Below are positions 22,257 through 33,299 of a stretch of 64,000 nucleotides of DNA, one piece after another (the stretch's first letter is position 1; each line of letters starts with the position of its first letter). Source of the DNA: Trichosphaerium sp. ATCC 40318 (lineage: Eukaryota > Discosea > Flabellinia > Trichosidae); contig JALMLS010000228.1 of assembly GCA_038496445.1 (NCBI GenBank), positions 372,001-436,000 of the forward strand, written 5' to 3'. The translations under genes were made by a program, and so were the position numbers. Under the pieces are notes generated by a model, which ran no database searches, had not been told where the DNA came from, and worked only from the letters and a program-made list of their open reading frames with translations.

Positions 22257-22868
22257 TTAATACTCGATTTTTAAGCCCTTAACCTTTCCAACTACCTTTT
22301 GTAATTTTTCAAGAGCGTCACCGCTTGTTATTCCTTCGATCAATACACAACTGACACCTCTACGGATAAAAATTAGCAAAAATTCCATCAGAAAGAAAAG
22401 ACAATTTTGTTGATGTGCGCGTCTCGGCCTTGAAAGGCAAGTAAGCATACCTTTTACGTAAGCAAGCAACAGCGAGTTGGTCCTTGCAAGGGACGTATAC
22501 GTAAGGGATTTTGTTTTCTTCACATACAACTGGAATGTGGATCATACAGTCGATTGGAGTAACATCACCGGCGAAAACCATCAACCTGTAACGGCTGTAA
22601 GCTAATTGTGAAACGTAGAATCGCGTACGGGTTTTTCATGCTGTCTTTCTGCTTGCGGATGGCTCTTAAGCATGCCTTTATTCCAAAATGTAGTTGCTTA
22701 GCTTCGGCAGCTAATTGGCGTGAGTTGAGCAAAATATCATTAAATTTTCCTACCAACACCACATAGCTTGTAGATACGCTTGGTAAGTCTAATATCGGCC
22801 AAAGGCGTAGCAGTTGGGTTAACTAATGTGTAAACATCTATTTTATCAACCTCCATTGAGTCCGTCAT
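22257..22868 (-). CDS. NHP2: NHP2, H/ACA snoRNP core protein (L7Ae family)
   Basis: Starts at ATG 22868 (MTDSMEVDKIDVYTLVNP) and continues TPLADIRLTKRIYKLC. After an intron comes KQLHFGIKACLRAIRKQ, then RLMVFAGDVTPIDCMIHIP. VCEENKIPYVYVPCKDQLAV is the L7Ae-fold core, and RGVSCVLIEGITSGDALEKL closes the domain before TAA at 22257. Four exons are inferred. NHP2 binds H/ACA guide RNAs that direct pseudouridylation of rRNA and stabilises telomerase RNA in some lineages. Motifs favour NHP2 over its paralogue SNU13 (FAGD and HIPVVCEE rather than AAD and HLPLLCED). Confidence 0.9.
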
Positions 22869-23153
22869 TTGTTTAGCTATACAAGTTTTCTCAATAAGAA
22901 ACAAAAGAATGTCAAACAGACCGAAGTTGACGGTGCTTGTGCCGTTTTTTTTCAAAACGGTACTTTTACTAGCTTACCTTTTAATAGAATACCCAGAGAG
23001 TTTGCGTCTAAACAAGGGCAAACTTCCGCTGAAATCCTCGCTTAGACAGAAAGTTAAGTGAAAAGCTTTTTTTGACTTCAAACCTACAGGCGCATCTAAG
23101 GTACCGCTTTCTACCCTCGCGTAGTAATACTCACTCAGTTGAAGGAATAAAAC
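22869..23153. promoter_or_regulatory. Shared divergent promoter region, NHP2 / ferlin
   Basis: 285 nt between the start codons of minus-strand NHP2 and plus-strand ferlin. Reading frames inside show no family similarity, so this is the common upstream region of both. No element stands out apart from short homopolymer tracts. Confidence 0.45.
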
Positions 23154-26100
23154 ATGGAACGCGCAGGTGATGCGTATCAAGTGCGAGTGCACATTATAGA
23201 ATGCAGAGAGCTCATGGGAAGGTAAGAGCAACGATTTAGGGTTTTCAAAGGCGTTTTTTTGACTTTTCAACCTCGCTCAACTCAAGCTAGGGACTGGGGC
23301 GGAACGTGTGATCCTATCACTTACGTCAAAGTTTTCGGAAAAGAAGAGCACACAAAGAGTTATGAAAAAACCCAGTCGTGCACCTTCGACCGTTGGTTTT
23401 TATACCAATCCGACAACATGAACGCAGATAAGTTCAAGCGCTCTCAAGTAAAGATTAAAGTTTTCGACGCTAACACAATAGCCCGAAATACCCTAGTCGG
23501 TACGTACCTCAAACTAATAACGGGCTCCGTTAGCTTTTCTACTACTTTATTTTTTGTTTTTTTGCTCTAGCCGTTTTGATGACGCTATTACTAGGTGCTT
23601 ATTCCATCGACTGCGCTTGGGTTTACGAGCAACCAGGCCATGAAATCTTTGCAAGATGGATTGCCTTAACAGACACAGATAACCCTAAAAATAAGGGCGT
23701 ACAGGTACCTAATACGTCGAAAATAGTGCGAGCAAGCGAAACTAAACGTTTTACGTTTAGGGTTACCTAAAAGTAACTATCACCGTTCTCGGGCCTGGTG
23801 ATGAAGCTGTTGTACATGAGCCAGGTGAGGAGTTTGAAGAGGAAACCGAAGGCAAATCGTTGCAATCAATGGTGCGTAGAAAGAGTTTTTTTTTGGCGGT
23901 TTACAAAACTAGTCAATTCCCGAGAATTTACGTTTAGCATTAACCTACCACGCTAGATCTTGCTCCCACCAAACATAAAAGTCGAAGATTGGGTTCTATC
24001 TGCTAAAATTCATAAAGGTCGTAACCTCCCAACGGCGGATAGCTTTGGTACGTATTTCGATACCTATAAGATTCTTTATTCTTACTTTTGTAATTAGGAG
24101 GCGTAGATCCTTTTGTAAAGGTAGAATTTGGTGGCCGAAAGGCTCATACGTCCACTAAGAAGGGCGCACACAATCCAGAGTGGAACGAGGAAGTATGTAT
24201 TCCGTTCCAAACTCCAAGTTTGTCCGATACAGTAGTATTGAAACTGTACGATAAAGATGCTGTACGTTTCCTAAATATCCACGATGGTCCTTGTCAAATT
24301 GATGATGCTTAATTATTGCATAGGGAAGCAAGGATGATTTACTCGCCACTGTTTTGTACGATATTGATGATATTATGGGCGAAGATAACCCTAGTACGTG
24401 CTAGTTTGTTTTTTGTTTATCTATGCAAAAAATGTGTTGTGCATCTGCTAATGTTTCTGATAGGACTCCACTGGGTGCCAATGTATGCTAATACCACCGA
24501 TCTTGATGATCAAGATAAAGCAGAAGGCGCTATTTGCAGAGGACAACTCTTGGTTGAAATCACAGCCATTAAGAGATCCTTGGATGAGGTGTGTGGCACA
24601 GTTTTTTTATATCGGGAACGTACTTTGCTAATTTGGTTGTAGCCTTCTGTCACTTCTTGCAGTACATCTGGAAGCCCAGCAGAGAAGCAATACAGCGTTC
24701 GTGCTGGTACGTATAATACCACATTAAACGAAGTATGTTGAGTGATTAATCGTGTGTAGATATTCTCGAACTCTCCGATCTTCCTTTCGATTCTTCCTCT
24801 ACAAAAGTAGAGTGTGTCGTTCAAGTAGGTGCTGATGTTAAGAACAGCCAAAAGCTCCCTTGGGTTCCAGTAAAGGTACGCAAATAAACTTTAGCTCTGG
24901 TAAACCTAATGTTTGTAGAACGCAAAATGCATGATCTACCAAGCAGTTCCTGATGTGAACCTTACACTTCCACTAAGCATTGATCTCGTACCAGATGTGT
25001 TCATTGAGTTTTACAGAAAAGGAGGACTAAACAAGAAGAAGAGATTTGGTTATATTAGAATAAAGGTACCGAAGCGTTTGACAATGTGTGCGCTTACCTC
25101 CTTGTTTAGGCCAAAGATCTTGATGCCACTAGCAGCATTAAATGGATCGAGATTACTCGCGACCCTTGGAACGATATTATCGATGCTGAGGAATCACCAG
25201 GTTTCTGTCTATGCAAACTCAACTTTGGTGAGAAGAATGAAATCGCTGCACAACCACGCACTACTGTTGAGCCTCTTAAGCTCAAGAACTTTCAACTACG
25301 CGCCATGATCTACCAAGCTCGGTACGTTTTTTTTTGTTGATTTGAGCTGTTTTTTTTTTGTGAGGACTTACTTGTGTTTAGTGACTTGGTCAGTAAAGAT
25401 TCAAGCGGTTCCTGCGATGGTTACGCTGTAGTTAGATGTGGTGGTAAATACAAAGTAAAATCCCACACTATAAACGACTCGTTGTTCCCAGAGTGGTTCC
25501 AAACCTTAAGTCTTGATGTTGAACTTCCTGAAGACTTGACCCACGCACCAAATGTTACTGTAATTGTACGTCTACAACTGGATCCTTTCTTACCCTTTTT
25601 CTTAACCACGAATTCTCATTTTATACAATAGATTCGCGATCACGATAAGTACTCGTTTTCTGATGATTTAATTGGACAATTCTTTGTTCAACCGGCATCC
25701 ATTTACGGTGCTAAGCCAACTGAACCAAAATGGTGAGTTTCTTTTTGAGTACCACTAGTGTTTAGTTGTTAACATATGTGCGAACAGGTATGATATCAAG
25801 GATTTTGTTGGTTCTCCAGGTGGTAAAGTGTTAGCCTCGTTCCACCTTATCGATATTGAAAAGAAGGATTCAATGCCTGTGCTAGACATTACACCAAAGA
25901 CTAAGGTAACAAACTTCCTAATTAAATTTGGAAACGATCTAAATGTAATTTGTAGCATGCTGTTATTGAAATCGACGCTATTGCGCTTATTGCACTTAAA
26001 CCATATCAGTACGTTGTAGTACCTTAAATGTCGCTTTCTTGCTAACGATTTTGGCTTACAGTGCTGACGATATTGACACACCATTCGTTGATGTTCAAGT

Positions 26101-28412
26101 TGGTGCTAAGAAGAAAGGTGAAAAACCTATTCGTATTGGACCAGTTAAAGCCACTGAAGAGTACAATGCGTTGCTTCTTCAGACAGTTAAAATCCCTTGC
26201 CAACTTCCTGTCAACCCATTATTCGCTCCTGTGCTCAACTTGCACTTGTTTGATAAAGCCACATTTAAAGATCGTTTGGTCGGTTACGGTGGTGTACCTC
26301 TTGGCACTTTCTTGCCTTGGGCCGCCCCTGACTTTGTAGACGAGGCTGCTGAGGTTAAAATCGAAGAAGTTGATGATGCCGCAGCTGATGATGCTGCTGG
26401 CGTAGGTGTAGATGGTGAAGGAAAAGACGCAGCACAAGTTGCTTTGGAAGATGTCGATGATTTTGATGCATTAGCCGAGGTACATCATTTTACAACAATG
26501 TGTTGTTCTCATTTATAGACAATGCCACCACAGGCTCCAGATACCGAGCAAATCTCTTTGGATATGTCAGAGAAGAACGATACATCTCCTCTTTTGGGAA
26601 GTGAGGAAGTCGCTTTGGCTGATCAATTGGGCAAATACATGCAAGATAAACCTTCAAAGGTAGCTGAGACTGTTATGACACCAAGAGGTGGACATGTTGA
26701 TGAGAGTGCCACTAAGAAGAAGAACGAAAGGAAACGTGGTAAAGAACTTGAAAAGACCATGTCACTTCCTTTTACTACCAAAGAACTCACCAGGTAATAA
26801 CTAGTCATTTTTATTACTTTTTTTTCTAATGCGATTTTGTAGGGGTGTAAGCAGATTGAAGTCTGTGTTTTCTAGCACCAAGAACAAGCAAATTGAAGCC
26901 GCTAGGTTCAAGGCAAAGATTAAGGTGTATGAAGAAGGTATGGAACCTACTGATGCTGAAATTGGTAACTTTATGAAACGTGAAAGCGTTGTCGTCAGGT
27001 AACGTGTTGATTTATTATCTTTTGAGGTGTATGTTTACTCACATTATTTGTCTTTTAGAGTATACTGTCTTCGTGGTGTATCACTTGTGCCTTGCGATAA
27101 GGATGGTACTGCTGATCCTTACATCACCATCACGAACGGCTCTGAGAAGGGACACCCTAATATCAATGACTCTGATGCTGTTATTGAGAATACACTCAAC
27201 CCTGGATTCTACAAATGTTATGAATTTGAGATGACACTTCCAGATGCCAACTCAGAGATACACATTAGTGTATGGGATTGGGAAAAAGCCCTTTTGGACT
27301 TTGACGATCTTATTGGTACAACCAAGATTGACTTGGCTGACAGGTACCTCCTCCCTCATGAGTCTGCGAGATACTAACAATTGCACCTTAGATGGTTCAG
27401 CACTGAGTGGCGTGCCATGAAACGTAAGCCTATTGAGGTTAGATCTTTATGGAATCCAAAATCTTCTCGTTCCCCACAGGTACTTTTTTGTGTGCATTTT
27501 CTTTTTGTTGACGTTTCTTTAAAGGGTAAACTCGAAATGTGGGTTGATATTATGACTCGTGAAGAAGCAGCCAATACTCCACAGGAGGATATCTCTCCAC
27601 CACAACCTCAGAGGTGGCAGCTTCGTGTTGTCATTTGGGAGACCAAAGGCGTTCCTGTTAAGGACAGTAACTCCACTGATATCTTCGTTATTGGTAAACC
27701 ACAAGACCTTAAAGCCCAATCTACCGATGTCCACTTTTGGTCAAAGAACGGAAAGGGTAACTTCAATTGGCGTATGGTTTGGGATGTAGTCATCCCAACG
27801 AAGATTCCAAGATGGACAGTACAAGTACGGCACCTTTTGTAGTTGTTCTTTTGCGGTTACTGATCTGTTTGTTTAGATTTGGGATAAGGATATGGTTGGC
27901 GCCAGCGATTGTATCGCTGAAGCTGTCATTAATCTTCGCGGTCTCTATAAGCAGGCCTTCAAATCCAAGGAACAAATAGTGTCTTTGGATAAACAATGGA
28001 TCGAGCTATCTAAACCTGATGAGGATGGTCCTCAAGGTAGCATCGAAGTCTCGATTGATCTTATCAAACTTGACCCAAGCCCAGAAACTGGTACACACAT
28101 ATCATTTATTTACTTGTTTATGTTCTAACTATTATGTTCTAGTCGGTATGGGCCGTGATATGCCTAATCGTAATCCGTTCTTGCCTGAACCTGAAAGGCC
28201 AGAGTACGCTTTTTTTTTCTCTTTTTTATTTTTGGTATGTAACTTGTGTTGACGTTTGCTTTTCTAGCTTCGCATTTAATCCATTGCGTCTTGATAAATG
28301 GATCGCTCTCGGATGGAAGAGAGCAAAGAAATGGATGATGATTGGAGGTATTATTTCCGCTGTGTGTGGTGTAATCGTCCTCATTATTGCCATTTACTGG
28401 TTTTTGAAATAA
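23154..28412 (+). CDS. Ferlin: multi-C2, tail-anchored membrane-fusion protein
   Basis: About twenty exons. ATG at 23154 starts C2A (YQVRVHIIECRELMGR, then DPITYVKVFGKE). A second C2 reads LSAKIHKGRNLPTADSFGG then VDPFVKVEFGG. A later C2 near 25300 gives FQLRAMIYQARDLVSK, and another at about 26050 gives PFVDVQVG. C2E (27060-27350) has YCLRGVSLVPCDKDGTADPY with calcium-binding Asp loops and SVWDWEKALLDFDDLIG. The last C2 (27610-28080) reads WQLRVVIWETKGVPVKD. A cytosolic linker and a single C-terminal membrane helix (MMIGGIISAVCGVIVLIIAI) end at TAA 28412. This is the ferlin layout: calcium-dependent vesicle fusion and membrane repair. A Lys/acidic linker (26340-26770) separates the middle C2s. 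AATAAA lies near 28484. Length of about 1,400 aa is short for animal ferlins. Confidence 0.93.
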
Positions 28413-28735
28413 GTGATAAAAGTGTAATTCCTTCAAGTGTAGTAAGCATAATTATTGCACGTTGTTGTTTTTTGTACTCGGTACTAAATAAACTATTTAA
28501 AGACAATTTATAGTACTGCTTGTTGTCGATATTTTGGTTTTACGCTTAAAATGTTCTGATCGATACGAGAGATTTTTGTTTTTGCCATCACTACTGGTTG
28601 CTACTCCTGACCATTAGGATGGTAAACTGTCACCACTGGACACAGATTGTAACAACGGAGTTGACGTGTAGTTTAACTTGTTAAGTGGGCTAATACGTTT
28701 TGACCGCGCTTATTTCAAAAAGTCCTAACGTACGC
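28413..28735. other. Intergenic region
   Basis: Ferlin 3' end with AATAAA near 28484, then about 200 nt without a convincing frame before the small basic gene. Confidence 0.45.
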
Positions 28736-29077
28736 ATGCAACGGTCGCCGTCACCAGTAAAAACTGCTGAAACTAACTCACTGCTCAAAAGCGGTGTTAA
28801 TAAGCGGTGCACGCCTTCAGGATCTTCAAAGGTAGTATAAACGCTATGATTGCTCTAATTTAACTAGTTACAGGCAAAAAAGCGCCCTCGGTTGTCGAAG
28901 AAGTTCCCAGATAATCTACGCGCTTTAATAAACAATGGTGTACATGCTACGCCTGTAAGAGACAACTACCAGAGAGTTGTATATAATATGTACAAAAATC
29001 GCCTAGAATTGAGTAGACGAACAAAAGCGCTTGCAGATGATCTCAATACACTACGTGTAGGAACAAGCGATACGTAA
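28736..29077 (+). CDS. Small basic, probably nuclear protein of unknown function
   Basis: Two exons: 28736 to about 28831 and about 28876-29077, joined by a 44-nt intron (GTAGTA...CAG). The product is about 99 aa. The first half is Ser/Pro/Thr-rich with two TP/SP sites (RSPSPVK, CTPSGSSK). Then come an NLS-like AKKRPRLSKKF and a helical second half (NYQRVVYNMYKNRLELSRRT). An AATAAA lies about 30 nt downstream (about 29105). SP/TP sites beside an NLS suggest cyclin-dependent phosphorylation, but I recognise no family. Confidence 0.62.
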
Positions 29078-29574
29078 AACCTGTAAAGAAAAAAATCCAT
29101 TTTAAATAAAGACTGTAAATAACTCCAAAAAACTCGCTTGTAGTACACTCTTGAGCTATTTTTTTAATCATCTAGTAGCGCCCTTTTGAGTAACGTTTTC
29201 GTGGCTGCCTTTTCAAAAATACTGACACGCTTTCAAGACTGAGATTTGAATTTCGGAATCTGGAGTTCTTGTATTCAAAGTCATACGACACTCTCGTGAT
29301 GAAACGTACTTGTACAAGTAATTAGGATTTGGACAGATTTATTTTCTGTCCAAACTTTTCAGCTGGCGTTTGCGTTGTAGTTATCTGTGGGCGTAAGGTA
29401 TTCAGTACAAAAGTTCTTAGCCCAAAAAAAAATGTCCCAAGGTTGATGAGTGAAGGTAAGTAATATGCAATACATACGACAGTGATAATACACGTCTGTA
29501 GAGGGACAGGCTTGATATTAGACTTCATTAAATACTTATTTGGTTTTTATTGTACAATGTTTTTCGTTCGTTAC
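29078..29574. other. Intergenic region with a doubtful small membrane-protein frame
   Basis: Between the small basic gene and the ubiquitin gene. Apart from the minus-strand frame listed at 29322-29528, nothing is recognisable. It includes AATAAA at about 29105. Confidence 0.4.
29322..29528 (-). CDS. Possible small membrane protein (low confidence)
   Basis: 68 residues from ATG at 29528. They contain one or two hydrophobic segments (TCIITVVCIAYYLPSLINLG, TFFFGLRTFVLNTL) and a polar C-terminus (TTQTPAEKFGQKINLSKS). The size and single membrane segment recall small mitochondrial or ER subunits, but no family is recognised and it may be a chance frame. Confidence 0.3.
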   Translation of the reverse strand: MKSNIKPVPLQTCIITVVCIAYYLPSLINLGTFFFGLRTFVLNTLRPQITTTQTPAEKFGQKINLSKS

Positions 29575-29878
29575 CTAACCGCTACGTAGGCGTAATACCA
29601 TGTGTAGTGTAGATCCATCCGAAACGCCATAATCAAATAACGTTTTATGGTCTTCTAATCGTTTACCAGCGAAAATGTACCGTTGCGCTTCTACATCGTA
29701 TCCTAGCGCGTAAACAATTAGTTACAGTTACTTGGCCAAAAGAAGAAAACAATTAGCGTTTAAACTGTAACGTACCTTCTTTATCTGCTGCTTTTATCTT
29801 TATATTCTCAATAGTATCAGATTCCTCTACATCAAGTGTAAACTTCCTTCCATCTAGTGTTTGTATTGAAATTTGCAT
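29575..29878 (-). CDS. 76-residue ubiquitin with altered tail (ends R-S-G)
   Basis: Two exons joined by a GTACGT...TAG intron (exon 1 29878 to about 29785; exon 2 about 29704-29575) give exactly 76 residues, the length of ubiquitin. Recognisable stretches are [49 protein letters not shown] and [12 protein letters not shown]8, I44, V70, K27, K29, K33, K48, R72 and R74 are kept. K6, K11 and K63 are replaced by Q, R and D, and the terminal Gly-Gly is Ser-Gly. Stop TAG is at 29575-29577, with no C-terminal extension. It is either a diverged ubiquitin-like modifier, a variant needing an unusual E1, or non-conjugatable. Confidence 0.85.
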
Positions 29879-30196
29879 CTCCAGAGATACGTTTTATGTT
29901 TGTATTAATGATATTGGTATGACATGTTGTGAATAAGACTTGGGGTATAGCATTATGAGAATTGGGTGCCAGTCTTTTTATAGTCTGTTTCACAACTTTC
30001 TTTATTACACGTCAACTGATTTCTACTGTTTAATACGATTAACGTATTAATTCCTGTCTTTCACTTTACACCCAAGTACAAACACGTGACTTTGTTTTTG
30101 TTTCACAAGGTATTTCTGTAGCAAACTGACTTGAAACATTCTGATTTACATAGACGAGGGCTATTACTTACTCTTTTTACTTCTATCCAATCAATC
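29879..30196. promoter_or_regulatory. Divergent intergenic region, ubiquitin variant / F-box-SNF2 gene
   Basis: 318 nt between divergent start codons. It contains AACACGTGAC near 30083 and no coding frame of interest. It must carry both promoters. Confidence 0.4.
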
Positions 30197-32751
30197 ATGG
30201 CAGTTGAAGTGTCACCAGAAATGGGTATTGAACCAAGCTCTATCGTACCCAATGAGCTGTGGTTTATGATGTTTAAAGTACGTAAACACAAAGCAGTTGA
30301 CAACTAGTGGTTTAGAGCTTATGATAATATTTTTAATTTAAACCACCCACTAGAAGGTTCCTGATGTGTGCTTAAATGATATAGCATGTGTTTGCGTGCG
30401 TTTGTTAAATTTTACATCTTATGTGACTTAAAAATCAATGTAGAAACGCTGGTACCATATAAGTCGCGAATTTGAGTGGTATGATGAACTTTTCGAGTTT
30501 GTTTTCGTCCCTTCTTTTTTTTTTCTTTTTTTTTTTAACGAATACTGTAAAGGTCTGTGTTGACAACTAGCGTCGTAAACCAACGTCAGTATTCAGAAGA
30601 ACAGTTTGCATACCTGTTGACACAAAAAACACGTTGGCAGAATTTTACACAAAGCTACTACATACTTGATGAGCATTGCCAGTCAAAGTTGGTTAACATA
30701 AGAAGGACGTATAACTCAGATTATACAATAATTAAAGCAATGCATCAGCATTGGAGTACAGGACTTCTTAGGTATTCTTTTAAAAAGACTGAGAATGGAA
30801 GACTAGCTATTGTATTTCATATTAACAGAAAGGTGTACGTTTTATAAGGTTTTTTTTTCATTGCAAAAAGGCTGCTATAACTCGAGTTGTAGACTTTTTT
30901 AATTAATCCCACAATTTCATGGCATATGCCCAGTAATCCATAGGATTTTATCTGAGATTTTGGAACTCTCCACACAATTTCTAAAGAAATCTAACGTGTC
31001 ATTTCATGACGTTTAGTAGTAACCAACTTTTTTTTTTTCTCAAAAACAAAGTATAATGCTACATGTTACATTCAATGCTTCTTTAGGTTTGAAATGATGA
31101 TTCTTAACAAATCCTTACCTTTGTCAATGCATAAAATATTTCGTGAGTTGCTCACAGCTGATTTAAAACATCTCTATTACCTTAAATACGCAGCGGTATA
31201 GTTATGACTTTGCAAAGATAGTATAACAACTATCATGTTATCAAAGTTGTTTGTGTACTTTGGTTGTAACACATAATACAGGTTATAGACAGAAACTCTT
31301 ATTATTGGTCTAATTATCTTTACAACCTTGGGGACAAAGTAGGGAAGGTCAACTACTATTTGCGAAAGGTACATTTATATGAAGTTAGCACTATATTTAG
31401 CTACATTAAGGTAGTTTGTAATACTATAAAGCAGCCTGCTGTACTAAAGTTTAACCTCCACAAGCATCAGTTTGATGCTGTTTCTTGGATGGCACACCTT
31501 GAAGATAACTTACTACGCAGGGGTGATAAGAAATTTCGTTTGAACTCAGCAGATCCTTTGTTTATTTTTTCCATGTAGAGTTTTCATACTGTAGTCTTGC
31601 TCAATGGCCTAAAATTCGGTTGAACGCTTTCTATGACATGGAAAAACAACGATTTTTTTCTGAAATACCACCAGAAAGGATATTTAAAGTATCATTTGAA
31701 GGTACAAGCATAAAAACCCAAATTCACGTGCTTAAAGAACATTGTTTAGGTGGTGTTCTTGAAACTAAAGATGCTCTTGAAAAAATGATCAATGGTACCA
31801 AAAGCTGTTACTCCAACAACTTCTAAGATTGCTTGCAACTAGTGCTGAGTCTGATACTTTCCAAGCCTACACTTAAATATGAAGATGCTTCTTTCAAGTT
31901 AGATAACAAAAAGTTTGAGCCTCTTTGGAAGACTAAAGCAACTCTCATAATAACAAAAAGTCGTCTATCCAGTGATTGGTTTAAAGTGTTTAGTAATCAA
32001 TTAAAGGAAGGCTCTCAGTTACGACTTGTACTTGTGACAACAGCAGAACAGTACAATAAGTACACACAACAAGATATTTTAGAAGCAGGTACGAAAAGAA
32101 ACCTCTTACCATGCCATTTGATTCTTATCCTATTGAGATGTTGTGATTGTTTCCCATCCTTTTTTGCGTAACCCAAGATACATAAATGTTGGCATGACAA
32201 GCGTTGCAAAGTGTATAGCAACAAAGATACCATTTGTAAAGAAAAGAGCCAGAATGCTTACTAATCGTCAACGTGCAATTAGACCAAGAAAACTAAGTGA
32301 CATGAGGAAGGTAAATGCAAAAAAGAGCTACTACGGGAATCTAAAACGAGCGTAAAGGAAGCAAATGATCGAGAAGATAGAGGAAGTTGTTTCCCTTTTA
32401 TTTTGAATAATTTCTACTGGCATCGTATCATCCTTGATGAAGGACATCAAGCCCTTGAGAAACAGGAGCATTTTTATATTGAAGAATTGTGTTCGTTTGA
32501 AGGAAGATCAAGATGGGTAACCAATGAAAAACCTTTCCCGAACTGGTACAGTATTAGGACATTAATTCTCGTTTTTTTCTTATGGTTTTGGTCAACTATC
32601 TTATACACTTTTTTAAAGGCTTACACTTAAGGGTGTGATGAGATTCCTCAGGATCAAATCTAGCGATCCCCAGTTTGAAATTTACACAGATTACCAAAAA
32701 ACACATGAACAAGCATACACTAAGTCCGTCTTGTTCTTTAAGTGCTTGTAA
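30197..32751 (+). CDS. F-box / SNF2-like protein with degenerate ATPase motif I
   Basis: Spliced exons from ATG 30197 give a good F-box: IVPNELWFMMFKKVPDV, LNDIACVCKRWYHISREF and WYDELF. Later exons give AVLKFNLHKHQFDAVSWMAH (SNF2 Q-motif region). Motif I reads GGVLETKDALEKMIN where SNF2 proteins have GGVLxDEMGLGKT. Motif Ia is ATLIITKSRLSSDWFKVF. HRIILDEGHQAL is an intact DEGH motif II, and SRWVTNEKPFPN stands for the usual SRWVLTGTPxPN. A continuation is LTLKGVMRFLRIK. Proteins joining F-box and SNF2 ATPase exist in plants. Introns restore frame at 31803 and 32310, so the gene is not shredded, but no helicase C-terminal lobe was found by 33.2 kb. Truncated or decaying is likely. Confidence 0.65.
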
Positions 32752-33299
32752 TAACGAATTTTAGTTGGGTTATTGCTGATAAACTATTCTCTAACCTTCA
32801 CTGGTAAGAAAACAACTCGTTGCTTCCAGATTTGTACTTACCTGAGACTCTATAGGAACAGTTCAAAACGCCAAAGCGATACCTGATGAACTAGTGCGAA
32901 ACCAGGGGATGTACTAACACTTTTTGAAACGCTATTACTTTGTCAAGCAGCTAATAAAACTGTTGTACAAAAGATAGGTTCAGGCTGTGTTTAAATTAGT
33001 TTCTTTTTGATTCCATAACAACGTATCTGGTGACTTGAACTTGGCATAATTATTGGTCTTTCACGGACTAGGAAACGTAATCTTCTAGAAACATGTCTTT
33101 AGTAAAAAATGATGGAAGCGAGAGTCAAATGTACTTACTTCCTATGTCTGTAATTGTAGTCAACGTATGCTTTAAAGACTAATATTTATGTAGTGTATCA
33201 GGTAGTATACTCCGGCAGTATGTATCACAAAAAAAGATGATATTGCTAATCTTTAACTGTGAGCATCAAGTGTGTTCTTGTTCAAACAATAAGATTAAA
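32752..33299. other. Stretch that may contain the decayed 3' end of the F-box/SNF2 gene
   Basis: Short coding-like bits (WVIADKLFSNLHW near 32764; ICTYLRLYRNSSKRQ near 32840) are separated by stops. I cannot recover motifs IV-VI of an SNF2 C-terminal lobe. Probably remnants plus intergenic DNA. Confidence 0.35.

Noticed and set aside
22974-23270. Minus-strand 98-codon frame between NHP2 and ferlin
   Set aside because: It runs across the ferlin first exon in antisense and into the shared promoter; no family features.
30197-32751. Plain pseudogene call for the F-box/SNF2 gene
   Set aside because: Introns at 31803 and 32310 restore the frame, and the F-box and motif II are well preserved, so I kept it as a CDS with reservations.
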